DNA of 42,548 nucleotides from Klebsormidium nitens (taxonomy: Eukaryota; Streptophyta; Klebsormidiophyceae; Klebsormidiales; Klebsormidiaceae), in NCBI GenBank assembly GCA_000708835.1, contig DF237640.1, positions 2,114 through 44,661 on the forward strand, read 5' to 3'. The translations under genes and the position numbers were made by a program. Position 1 is the stretch's first letter. Every line of letters starts with the position of its first letter. Below are positions 21,932-33,741 of this stretch, piece after piece. Below the pieces are notes generated by a model, which searched no databases, was not told the DNA's origin, and saw nothing but the letters and a program-made list of their open reading frames with translations.

Positions 21932-23854
21932 GCCGGTGAGTACGCGCGCACAGTCGGGCGAGCATGGCGGGGGTCCCCCCCGGGGGGTCGCCATCGTGTG
22001 GGCTGCCAGCCATGCGTCCAGATACAGCAGCCTCAGGGTGATGACCCCTGGCCCACCGCCGGCTGCACCACGGGCTGCAAGCGCGGGTCGTCCTTTTATG
22101 TCGTCGGATGTCGCCCACTGCCCAGAGCGGCGTTCTGATGGGAGCACCCTCCTTGCAGCCCCGCCATGTGAGCCACCGGGTCCTGCAGCATGCCTGCTTG
22201 GTGGCGTGACGCCGACGCGGCGCACATCCGGGCCGGCAGGGAGGAGGCTGCAGAGATACTCTTGTCGCCGAGTGTTGGACGGCACTGTGTCATAGCGGTC
22301 GTTGTAAGGCAGCCAGTGTCGTGCGATTGTGCACTTGGAGAGCTGGAACCCAGGCAGCCTCACGAAGTTGAGGACCTTCACTGCGTGTGGCGATGTACTA
22401 TACCGTAGCTATTCTTGTAAAGTCCTACTAGTGAGCACTCTTTACGGGTCAAATCTGCTCAATGCCTCTCACTACACTGCAAAATTTCACAGAAGTGCAG
22501 GTTGAGAAGTCGTCACGCCCGTCGCCTGTTGCATCATGTGATTGTTGTCAATGACAATGGGGTGAAATAGTTTGAAACATCTCGGAAGTCTGTAACCATG
22601 GTTGCCACTCCTCCGCTCAACCCAGTAATCCTTCCTACCTGAGTAGACCCAACTGTATGGTATGGTAGCTGGTTGCGCGAAACACTCAAGGATGATATGT
22701 AAGCTAGCGCTGCCATACAAAGTCTTCCGACAACTGAGCGGCAAATTGTATAACTGAGTATATACAAGCAGATCTATTGAAGGTCCCACTTAGGCTAAAT
22801 TATGACCGAGTACGTTCAGCTATATACCTATCTCACGTTGCAGTCAAGATAGTGGGATGTTTTGATTACAACTATCATTAGTCTAGTATACGGTTCGCCG
22901 AGCTCAATTAAACCCGGTTGTCACGCGGTGCCTCCAGATCTTCATATAATTCGCAATGTGAAATGCGCCAGTATATGTACATTCGTGACCACTAGCTATT
23001 ACATATATGCATGACTCAGAGCTTAAGAACAATAAGCCGAGCCTGCCGGCCGGCCGCGCCCCGCATACAGTCGCGACTATGTATGCATTGCATCATGCAT
23101 ATCTAGTTAGCCCAAGCTAGCCGCTAGCTTGCGCCGGCTGTTCATATACACCGCAGCTGCATCGGGCCAAACTCGATCGATCTCACCGTCGCGGCTGTCG
23201 GGTTGTAAGTACATGGAAAAGCGCCTTGATGCGCATGCTATAAGTGAGGTCGGACATCACTCAGTACGTACGTGCCGGGATGCAAACAATGAATGCCAGA
23301 TGATGCACGCTCCGCCTGACCCTGTCCAGGGCCCAACTTCAGCAGCTAGCTACCGAGATCCGCAGGATATGCACGATACTGTCACAGTGCGACGTCTGAG
23401 TCAACTAAGTTGCGAGCCTAAGTTGACCTCCCACAATGTGAAAGAGGGTTCTGGAAAGCTAGGTTGAGGTGTGGCGGCCATGTTGCAGATCAGCCAGGTG
23501 GAGCAACTTTCACACATTATTGAGTTTAGACTTCGCCTAGAGCAGCAAGATTCCTTATCACACAGTCGAAACTGGGCTCATACATTTACAAAAGCTATCC
23601 AGTGTGAAACGTTGCCGCCTGGTTTTGCAGAGAGGTATGTATTCTCGAGTCTGCCATATGCCTCTAGCTACCTGGACTGACACCTTGCGACATCAATGAA
23701 CACCCTTGCTTCCGTCTTGACGACGCCCTCGTTTCTTTCAAGAGGCGAAGATCGAACATGGCTGTCAGCTGCACAATGGACGAACACAACACGTCACTGA
23801 GGCGACATCAGGAAGAGGGGGGACCAAGCCACGATAAACAAGGGCCACGTCCCA
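21932..23854. other. Convergent spacer between MBD-domain and kinesin genes
   Basis: 1.9 kb lies between the 3' ends of convergent genes. The first 400 bases stay GC-rich, probably 3' UTR of the MBD-domain gene; TGTAA occurs near 22303 and 22416 as possible polyadenylation signals. From about 22380 the sequence becomes AT-rich with no credible exons, repeats or RNA genes that I can support. Confidence 0.55.
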
Positions 23855-26800
23855 TCACGACACTGCAAGACCGGCCCACACCCTAAAACCCTTCGAAGGA
23901 CCAAACCACCGCCGCTCATTGTGCCGGAGGGTGCCCTGCTGGCACGCCCTTCTGCTTGCTGTTCCCAACAGCACATCCAGCTCGCACGACGGCTGCCCCA
24001 CAAGCACGCGCCGGCAGATTGTTCCACCCCGCGTGCCGTCACTTGCCTGCTTGCCGCGCAGCCCGATGGCCGCCAGGTCGTCCTTGCAGTGGAAGACCGG
24101 CCCTCCGCCGGCGGCCTGCCGCAGCGCCAGCACGGCGTCCGCGCGCCGCGCCCCAATGCCGCGCAGCGCGAGCAGCTGCGGGCGGTCCCCCGCGTTCAGC
24201 ACCGCCAGGCACTCCGCCTCCAGCGCGCGCTGCACCACCCACGCACACGCACACGCACACGCACACGCGTCAGGCTCAGCACACCGCACTCCCATCCACT
24301 GCGGACCGCGCGCCTTGTTGCTTGCAGCAGGCATGCACGTTGCAGCCACAACAAGCAAGTGCGCGGACAAGAAGCCGCCTGCTGGCGGTCTGCCTCATTA
24401 GCGAGCGCGCGCAGGTGCAGGGCGGAGGAGGTGCTTACGCTGGCCGCTGTCTGGACCTGCCGCAGCTGCTGCAGAGGCGTCCTGCCCGCGCACCGTCCCG
24501 CCGGGCTGCAGGCTGTAGGGGAGCGCGGGGGGGTGGCGGGGGGCACGTTCTCCTTGCCGGACTGGCCAAACTCTGGCAGCACGGGGAGAGCAGACACGTC
24601 AGCCGGCGGCAGATGCGCAGGCCCAAAACGCGTCCCCGTGCACAACTCCCGAACGGAGGAGGCAGGGGGGCGAGGGCGGTCCAAGGCGGGCGGGGGACAG
24701 GGTGTACGGAGATGCCAACACGTGTCCCGATTGGGAACATTGGACCGTCATGTGCAAGCCCATGAGTGCCGGCCTGCCGACAAAGGATGCCCAACCAGAA
24801 GGCAAATGTTGCAACACCGCAGCCCCCCTGTCCCGTGAGCCCCGCGGCACCCCCGCTCCGCGCGCACCGGCCTCACCTAGATGCGGTTCGCGGGCGGTCC
24901 CCCCCGCTCCGTCCGGCCACAGCGGGGTGCCCTGCTGCTGCGCGGTGAGCGTGGCCGGGCAGCGGTGCGCCAGCAGGGCCTCCACGTGGGCCAACCGCGC
25001 AGCCGCGTCTGCAGGGACGGCCGGCCCTTCCGGCGGAGCAGCGGAGGGGGGACTGCGGGGCAGAGAAGGGCGTGGGAAGGGGAAGTGGCCCGTGGGCAGC
25101 GGGCAGGCGGGGGAGAAGGGGCAGCGAGAGAACAAGAGAGCAATGCAAGGAGGGCACTCTTGATCGTACACTTACTCAACCAAGCGGAACCGATCGCTCG
25201 GAACAAAATTGGGTGCGCAAAGACAGATAGAAACAGTTGAATCTTCCTAGCGTAGAGCCTTTTTACATGACGAGGGTGACTACTGCGAGGGGTGCAAGAG
25301 ACGAAACATTGATGGTACTGCTTCACCAGGCTGGAAGCAGGCCAAGGACGCACGACAGCCAGCAGAGCAGCAGACACCACCGCACACTGAGGATCGAGCC
25401 GACCTGGTCGGCAACTGTGCGCCGTGCGGCCTCCTCCTTCTTGTCCTCACCTGGTGGCGTGCGGGGTGCGTGTCCGGCGGTGCGGGGAGGCGGGCGGCCG
25501 GGGGGTGCGCCCCTTGGCCTCCTGCCAGGCCTGCAGCGCGGCAAGGCGCTCCGCAGCACGGCCGAGGGACGAGGGCGGCGCCGGCTGCTGGTGGAGGCGG
25601 GGAGGCGGGGCCGAAGGGGCGGCCGGCGGCGGGAGGCGCAGCTGGCCCGTGAGCCCCGCAAGGGCCAGGCTGGCGTGCGCAGCTGAAGCATGGCTTCGTC
25701 CGGGGGCCTGCAGCAGAAAGCGGGCGTGTGCGCGTGAGGACGCTCCTCCCCAGGAGGCGAGGCCGGCAGCGGGACACACGGAGGCAGGAGAGGCGGACAA
25801 ACAGCCGCGATCACACGGTGTCCGAGAGGCTGTGCCTGCTTGCAGACATGGCAGCGAGGGCGGGCAGGGCGAGCAAGGCGGGCGTACCAGGCAGAGCAGC
25901 AGGAGCGCGCGGCCGGGCCCAGCCAGGCTGCTGCGCAAGAGGCGCGTGAGCTTGCTGTCGCGGTACGCCACGTGGGGCTGCCCTGACGTCAGCCCGACGA
26001 GAACCTGGCAGCCGAATACTGCATTAATAACGAGGCGGTAAAAGCTCACGAGACTGCTGGGACGGCATGCGGCTCCGAGCGCCCTCGCAGCAGGAGGAGT
26101 AGAGGGAGAGGCCCTAAGGGCGGCTGAAGGATGCCTGTCAACAGCTGCAGCGCAACGTCAGGCCAGCACGCAGGAAAAGTTGATTCGAGAGTAGCCACAA
26201 GGTGTAGGCGCATGAGGCGTAAGGGTCGTAGCCAGTGCGTGTCGTGAAACTTCTCAGGGGCGGTGGGCAGGGAGCGTACCTTGTGGAGCGCAAAGAGCGA
26301 CGAGTTGATGCGAGCACTCTCCCGCATGCGCTGGCCTTCATTCCCGGTGCGCCTGTTGTCCTCAAAACCTGCACACCCGGCCCACCCGCAGTCAGTGAGG
26401 CGTTCCCACGTAGTCTCAGGCAGGACCGTGCAGCTACGCGCGTCGACAACGCCGCGGCAGCAGGTCCGTCAGCCCGCCACTCGTGTGGCTGGTGCCAGGG
26501 CTGGTGCGCGCCTCCTCTTGGGCAGCCCCCCTCTGGCTAGGGCGAGCGCAGTGCGCGGGGTCGCACCTGCCAGGTCGATGAGGGTGACTTGCGCGGCGTG
26601 GGGCGCCGCGGGGGTGAGGCTCAGCACGCTGTGGCTGCGGCTGGAGGCGGCGTTCACGCCTGTGGCCGCAGTGTGACGCGCCGCGCAGCCGGCCGCCCAC
26701 AGCGCCACAAAGTCTGCCGCACAGGCCACCGGGACCTGCAGCGGGGCGTAGCAGGGAGAGAGCTGGGGGCACGGCAAGAGATGCCCGCGGCGCGGTCAGG

Positions 26801-28618
26801 GTCACGGACACGAGCTGACAAAGGGAGCCTTTGTGTCGGTTTTGTATTTGTGAATCTGTTGAGAGGTCTCCTTGGGGTGCAGGTTTTGTGTTCCCCAAGG
26901 TGCCCACAACCAGTCAGGGTATGCCGGGGTCAAACAAGGTGAGAGGAGAGAGGGGGGGCCTGATCAAAGCGCATGCGTTTTGGCATGCGGGCCCGTTCAC
27001 AATGCGTTGGAGAAGCACCTGCGTGAGGCCTGGCAGGTGCACCCTCCCGCGCGCGTCCTCCAGCAGCGGCAGCTCGGCCCCGGGGAGCAGCAGGTCGTGG
27101 CACCTGCGAGGGGAGAGCGCTGGGCAGCATGGGGAGCGGAGGGAGCAGGAGAACCCCCACGAACGTGCTGGGGTACCATCAGGCAATCAGGCAGAGGGAG
27201 CGTAGAAGGTGGACACGGGGTTGTCAGAAAAGGAAGGCAATCTGTCCTTCCACTGGAAGGTGCACACGATTCAAAAACATCCCTGAAACGAAAAAGGAGA
27301 CAGAGATCAAAAGCGCCACGCAGTGTTGGCGCCAGAGCTGCTCTCAGTCGGAGCTGCTGCCTACCTTATTAGACAGAATACCCGCAGGAGGGGTTGGAAA
27401 CCAAGCAAGGGGAGACTAAATGCGTACTCGTCTAGGAAGCATGCAGCTTAGATGAAGGGGAGCACTCGTGGTGCTCCCGTGGGATGGGGGGTACAGGCAG
27501 GGCGACCAGCGGGGGAGGACAATGCGCGTAACAGTTTACAATCTCACGGTGACGTGGCAGCTTTGAGGCGCTCTTATTGGAGTGAGGCCCTGACCTGTCG
27601 AGGTAGATCTCCATGAAGGACACCCGCAACCCGCTGGACGCCCCCGCCGCAGCGGCCAGCCGCAGCAGCTGCTCCACCGCCAGGGGGGCAACGCCGGGGT
27701 CGCCTGCCGTGCCCTGCACACTCGCACCGCATTAAGAAGCGTCAGCCAGATGCGTGCGGGCAGGGGGCAAGGTGCCAATTGTGCCGCTGGACCATTTTTC
27801 TGGCCAGGCACGGGGGCGGGTGATGCACGAGGCAACATTTGAGCTGGGCGGGGCGTGCAGCGGCCTGTGTGGGAGGGACTCAGAGCGAGGCAGCAGCGAC
27901 CTGCGGGGCGGTCGGCGCACCTGCATGGTGTGGCTCTTGCCGCTGCCAGAGGCGCCATGCGTGAAGATTGTGGCGGGGTGGCCGCAGCAGAAGCTGGCGC
28001 GCACTAGGGGCGCCACCTCCCACTCAAAGATGGCCCGCCCGCTTGCGCCCGCACCCCAGCAAGAGTCCACCCTGCGCCCAACAGCAATACTTGAATCAAT
28101 CAAAATGAAACCCAACGCCGAAGAAGTCAAGGGGGTGGGCAAGAAGAGGCGGGCTGCAGTGGGCGCTACGAGTCGGTCTGTTACAGAGTTTCTGGGGGGG
28201 GGTGGCTGTGGTGATGCCGGCCCAGCCAACCGTCATCCTGGCCGGCCATCTGCCTGGGCCCCCCGCACTGCCGAGCCTCACCTGTACTGCGCAGCGGTGG
28301 CGCCTGCCCCGCGCTCTTCCAGCACGGTCACACAGCAGGAGGGGACATCGCTCCCCGCTGCCTCCGCCAAGCCAGCGTCCTCCCGGGGGCCGTCCTGGGG
28401 CAGCAGGGGCCGTATACGCACCGCTACGCGCACCTGTGCAAGCAGAGGCGCACAGCTATGGGGAACGGAGCCGTGCACTATGCTGGGCTGCTCAGACTGG
28501 TGAGATGCACACTCGGAGCAGGGCAGGACAATGAAGGACGAGGACACCCCAAAGCTCACCACTCTCTCGCTGTGTCTGAATGGCAAAGTTTCAGAATCCT
28601 GCTTACAACAGACTGCAT
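23855..28618 (-). CDS. KIF22: Kinesin-10 (KIF22/Kid-like) chromokinesin
   Basis: Twelve exons (28607-28618, 28282-28433, 27921-28071, 27595-27713, 27019-27103, 26567-26735, 26280-26368, 25888-26004, 25451-25707, 24877-25052, 24439-24572, 23855-24229) give 611 aa. The 12-nt first exon (MQSV) is tentative; from VRVAVRIRPL on, the model is firm. Motor landmarks: P-loop GASGSGKS (about 94-101), switch I NAASSRSH (201-208), switch II LIDLAG then EDNRRTGNEGQRM, and YRDSKLTRLL (273-282). After the motor come a short low-complexity neck, a KEN box (449-451) with TP and SP sites beside it, and a helix-hairpin-helix (LLALRGIGARRADAVLALR), the C-terminal fold of KIF22. Kinesin-10 proteins bind chromosome arms and push them along microtubules in mitosis. 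The end is uncertain: a GC donor at 24046 could remove 54 bases in frame. A GTGTGC-repeat tract precedes the exon 12 acceptor. Confidence 0.88.
24240..24268. repeat. ACACGC microsatellite in kinesin intron 11
   Basis: ACGCAC/ACACGC units repeat about four to five times on the plus strand. On the coding strand this is a GTGTGC run ending 11 bases before the exon 12 acceptor. It occupies the place where a polypyrimidine tract is normally found. Confidence 0.85.
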
Positions 28619-29755
28619 CCCAGTCCCGTGCTCGCTTCTCCAAGCCTCATGAGCTGCCAACTCAATGGCTGGCCCATCGCAGCCTGGCCGGGCGCTATTG
28701 GCGCGCACCTTCTTTTCGGGGCCTTCTCCTGACCGGAAGGGGCCACCTTGCAGGTCGCCGACGGAAGTGCTGGGCGGGTCCATTCAGCACTGCGGGACAG
28801 TGCGGAAGGCCTTGAAGCAGAGACCACTGCGCCACACCCAATCACGATGCGCCCACAACATTTCTGCTGGTACACGTGATCATTCCGTGGTTTGCAGCGG
28901 GCTACTTTCCAGTCCAATGGGCAAACAGACCTCTGAGTCTACACGCCGAAGAGGCTTCTGGTCACGCAGAAGTCCACCGGTACATTTGAAGCCAGGCCTA
29001 CGTAGTACGATACATGCCGGACAGGGTCAGGGAAGGCGGCCTGCACTCAACCTCCGTTCATCAGAAGCCTTCAGGACTGCTTTCGAAGTGCGAATCAGCT
29101 CTTGCGATGGAACATTGGGAGTGCCACACATTGCTCGCTTGCTTTGCAACGTTCCTTGCTGGACATTGATTCTGAATTCCGATGCAAGTGCTTGCAAGTT
29201 GCATTCATCTTCTGATGTTGAACCCTGGCCCTGGGCCTGCATGGGCCTTTCGTTTTCAAACTTATGATGTCAGCATCAAGCCTCCAGTGTCAATACGGGA
29301 GTAACTGGGGGTACGGTCCTAGGTTTCACATACGGGTATATGTAGGCCTAGCTGCGTAGGTACACATGTTTCATGGTCATACTCGCAATGAACGGTCGCA
29401 GTGGATAGCCGGTAGTATAAAATTGACACAAGCTACCGCTTTCAGGCGGGAATTCCATATGGCATGGGTGATGTCAGCAAGATGGACTCTAGAAGGGACT
29501 CGGAGGCGATCTTGGCCCTGTGCTGCTTGAATGCAACGCTGGTCGTAGTGTGGCGGCAGGTGGATAGGCAGGGACGCCAGCATTGCCCCTGCTTTTGCAC
29601 TGACTGGTTGAGCTCGAGGGCTGCCAGCCGTGATTGCTGAGCCTTCAGGAAGCTAGATCCCCTCTGCATCGATTGCTAGTGGACCAATGCTGTGGTGATT
29701 GTGCCCTCCTGCTGCTGCGCACCCCTGCTGGCTGCCCTCCCCCGCCTCCCCGCCA
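28619..29755. promoter_or_regulatory. Divergent spacer between kinesin and CYP710 genes
   Basis: 1.1 kb between two start codons on opposite strands, so it should carry both 5' UTRs and promoters. Composition falls from GC-rich at both ends to mixed in the middle. No exon, repeat or recognisable regulatory motif could be supported. If the tentative 12-nt kinesin exon is wrong, part of this region will be kinesin coding sequence. Confidence 0.4.
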
Positions 29756-32700
29756 ATGGTGCCGTATCTGATGAGCGTCACGGCACTGCTGGATGCGCAG
29801 CTGCAGCGCATGCAGGCCTCAGTGCCGGCCCTGGACTGGGCGCTGCTGGGTGCATACGCAGGCCCGCTAGGCCGGGTGGCGCAGGGCTGGGATTGGCGCC
29901 TGCTGGCCGTCACACTGTGCTGCGGGTACCTGCTGTGGGAGCAGGCCCGCTACCTGCTGCGTGCGCGCTCCCTGCCGGGCCCCGCATGGGTCCCCCCGCT
30001 GCTGGGCAATGTGGTGGCCGTTGTGCGTGACCCGGCCGCCTTCTGGAAGAAGCAGGCTGCTTTTGGACCTCTGTCCTGGAACGCCCTTGTTGGCAAGTGA
30101 GTCCTGCCCACACCCTGAATTGTGGAGTGCCGCCACACCGGCCCTGCAGGCACCAGCAGTCGCTCCTTGCCTTGCCTGCCAGGGCCCCGTTTGCCCCGGT
30201 TGTGCAGGAAGGCCCAGATCTGCCGCCCAGGACCTCCTGCGGTCTGCGACGATTGGCAGATTGGTGAACAGTCTGAGCGAGTGTGTGGCAGCGAGAAACT
30301 GGGAGGTCGTTGACAAGGGACAAGGGGACAAGGGGGTTAGGGACACTGCCTGTGGGCTTGAGGTCCCTGGTCCTGCCGTGCGGGGTGCCTCCAGGGCTGC
30401 TGCTTTGAGCGCAGGGGCACACCGGTCTGCTGCTCTATCCACGCCAGTGGGGCAGGGGAGAAAGGAAGCCTGTTTTGACCTCCGTCGCCAAAGGTGCGCC
30501 AATGCATCGGGCCGCGCTGGTCTTGCTCTCTGGCGCCCCTTGGCCCTCTGTTTTGAAGAGCGCCTCGTGTGTGGGCGTGCGTGCAGGTACATTGTGTACG
30601 TTGCCGACGCGGAGGTGCAGCACAAGATCTTTAGCAATGTGCACGCGCAGGGCTTTGAGCTGATTGGCCACCCGTTTGGCAAGAAGATCTTTGGCGAGAA
30701 CAACATGATCATGATGCGCGGCGAGCAGCACAAGGACCTGCGCCGCCGCCTGCTCCCCCTCTTCTCCGTCAAGGCGCTGGGGGTCTACGTCGAGATCCAG
30801 GTGCGCAGGGCAGGGCCACAGGGCCTGCGCTCGCTGGGCTGGCCACTGGCCTGGCGCCCGCCTTGCATTCTACGCCGATACAGACACTTGCTACGCAGTA
30901 CAAGGAGGCTGAAGGAGGGGGTTACGGTGCTTATCTGTTCTGATGCTCATACACCCCCCAAAGTAACAAACTGAAGTGCCGAAACAGAAAGTCACCTTTG
31001 CGAGTGCTGTCCCCCTGCCGTACCCCCCCACCTCTCCCAGTCGTGCCTTGACCGAGGGCCCTTCTGTGCCTGGCTGCAGGAGGCCACAATCCGGGCGCAC
31101 GTGTCACGCTGGCTGGCGGCGGAGAAGGCGGTGGAGATGCGGCCGCTGGTGCGCGCGCTGAACCTGGAGACGAGCCAGACCGTGTTTGTGGGGCCGTACC
31201 TCACCCCCGCCATGCGCGCCACCTTCACGCACGACTACGCCGCCTTCAACGCCGGCCTCATGGCGTTCCCACTAGACCTCCCCGGCACCACCTTCAACAA
31301 GGGCGCGCGTGCTGTTACCAGGCAAGCACCTGGCCCTCTCGGTAACCCGCCGGGCAGTGGACTCTGCCAGAAGCTGCCCACTCGGTGTGCTCGGGGGCTG
31401 CCGCGAGCGGGGCCGTGCGCCTCAGCTTCATGTACCCTTTTCTCCCGTGGCATCACACGCCCATCCCTGCACCTGGGCCCAGCTCCGTAGCTGCTGCTGC
31501 CCCGTGTGTAGGCCCCGGCCCTACGTCGGCACGGCGCTTTCCCCCGCCACGCTGCGGCGAGGGTGACCCTGGTGTGTGGTCCTTGGCTGCAGGATTGCGC
31601 AGACGCTGGCTGTGTGCGCCGCTGCCAGCAAGGCGCGCACGGTGGAGGGGACAGAGCCGGCGTGCTTGATGGACTACTGGACAGCGTCGCTGCGCGAGGA
31701 GCTGCACGCGGCCGCAGAGCAGGGGCGGCCCACCCCCGAGCACTGCTCCGACCTGGAGATTGGGCAGCATGTCTTCGACTTCCTCTTTGCAGCGCAGGTA
31801 GGCGCCGCACAATGGGGGGCCAGGACGGACATGCCGCAAGCTGTCATAGAGATGGGGAAGGCTGAGAAGCCGCTAGCGGCAAGGCTAAACACATAGCCTG
31901 CTGCTTCTGCAATGCGCGCTTTCATGCCGCTCAGCATCGTGACGCCATGGTTGACCACCAAATCTCGAAGCTCCCAGCTCGGGACACGCGTGCGTGGACC
32001 GTTCCATGCAAGAGGAGCCACGTCTCTCTCTGCGCAGTTCTCCGTTCTGACTGCCTGCGTGTGCCGCCTGCCTGCAGGACGCCTCGTCGTCGTCGCTGCT
32101 GTGGGTGATGGCGCTCCTGGAGGCCCACCCGGCCGTGCTGGCCCGTGTGCGTGACGAGCAGCGTGCCCTGCGCCCCGACAGGTGAGCGCCGCAGAGGGCA
32201 GCAGAGCCCGGGGACAGCCCCCTCCCCCTCCATGGCCACGGAATGGCAGCCGCCTGCACCCTGTTTCTGCTCTTCGCTCAATACCGTGCTGCTCACACCA
32301 AACCTGGCAATCCCGACAGCATGCATTCACCAAGTTTTGAGGCACCATCAAGTGGGTCGGACTGCATTCGTGAAGTCGCGGCCCCCCCTCCAACCTCGTT
32401 CCCCCCACACCCCCCAAGCCCCGCCTTCTCCTTTCCCCCCCCCCTCGTTCTCACCCCAGCTCCCCAGTACTGCTCCTGAGTTCCTTCTCCTTGCGACCAG
32501 CCCGTCACCTTCAAAGGTCCGTGCAGAACTACAAATGCTTTTGCAGAGAGCCTGTTGAACTCCCTCCTCATGCGCAATATTTCCTCCACTCCCCCGCTAG
32601 TCTGCACCCTGACCTTCCGTTCTCCATGCCTCGCTTCTTTTACGTTACTTCGTTCCGTCTTGAATGCATGGACAGGTGTGCTTGGACAGCTTGGGCCACT

Positions 32701-33741
32701 GCTGTCTCGAGCACCTCCTTGAGCATCCTTCCTCCACGTGGCCGCGTGTCCTGCCGGCCATTGTGACGGTCTGACAACCGAGAACTCTTTACACTTTATC
32801 AGTCCGTTGTACAGATTCCTAAAACGCTCTGTTTGACCTCATCGTTGGCATCGCTGGCGTCGTTGTTCAAATGCGCTGGCCTCCTTTCCTTCCCTACTCG
32901 CCAGGGCTGATGCGTGCGCGTGGCTTGCTCGCGCTGCAGGGACGCCCCCCTGAGCGCGGACCTGCTGGCGCGCATGCGCTACACAAAGCAGGTGGCGCTC
33001 GAGGTGCTGCGCCTGCGCCCGCCCGCGCCCATGGTCCCGCACATCGCGGCCGTCGACTACCCGCTCACGCCCGACTACACCGTGCCCAAGGGCACCATCG
33101 TCTTCCCCTCCGTCTTCGACGCCTCCTTCCAGGTCAGGCCCCCCCGCTGCGGCGCACAGCCCCGCCGCTGGTGAATCACCCAGGGGTGGCGCTGTGCTGC
33201 GCGACCAGGTCTTGTCACCGTCTTTGCGACCCTACGCCTCAGCCGGCCATCTGACGCGCCGCCCGTGGCTCGTGGCAGGGCTTCACGGAGCCGCACCGCT
33301 TCGACCCGGACCGCTTCTCGGAGGAGCGCCGCGAGGACGTCCGCTTCAAGCGCAACTGGCTGCTCTTCGGCGCGGGGCCGCACCAGTGCCTGGGCCAGCG
33401 CTACGCCATCAACCACATCATGGTCAGCACAGCGGCAGCCCCGGAGGGGCGAGGACAAAAGGGAGAGGGGATGCTCTCAGGACGAACCCTTGCTCGCTTC
33501 TGACCGCGAAGCATGTGCAGCGCCGTTGCCCTGTCTCCGCTCATCCATGATGCGCGGCCGCACACCGCAGCTGACATTGCCGGGGTCGTTGGCGTGTGCG
33601 CAGGTGTTCATTGCGCTCATCAGCTCGCACGTGAACTGGGAGCGTGTGCGCACGCCCGGGTGCGACGAGTTTGCGTACCAGCCGACCATCTACCCCAAGG
33701 ACGGCGTGCACGTCACGCTCAGCAGCAGGCCCGCCATCTAG
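29756..33741 (+). CDS. CYP710: Sterol C-22 desaturase, cytochrome P450 family CYP710
   Basis: Eight exons (29756-30096, 30587-30800, 31080-31321, 31593-31797, 32078-32181, 32940-33132, 33279-33422, 33604-33741) give 526 aa, slightly longer than plant CYP710A (about 495) because of the N-terminus. An N-terminal membrane anchor (about 47-62) precedes the proline-rich [16 protein letters not shown]710/ERG5 hallmarks are plain: [32 protein letters not shown], the I-helix [17 protein letters not shown] (390-393), [21 protein letters not shown], and the haem loop [14 protein letters not shown] with Cys470. The enzyme inserts the C-22 double bond in the sterol side chain at the ER (ergosterol or stigmasterol type), using a P450 reductase. 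Intron 3 has a GC donor (31322), fixed by homology across the junction ([13 protein letters not shown]). Intron 5 is long (758 bases), with C/T-rich tracts. Head to head with the kinesin gene. Confidence 0.95.

Noticed and set aside
24240-24268. ACACGC run considered as a CRISPR-like or regulatory array
   Set aside because: The units are 6 bases with no spacers; it is a microsatellite within an intron.
29756-33741. CYP51 (sterol 14-demethylase) as identity of the P450
   Set aside because: The blocks [27 protein letters not shown] and [13 protein letters not shown] are specific to CYP710, not CYP51.
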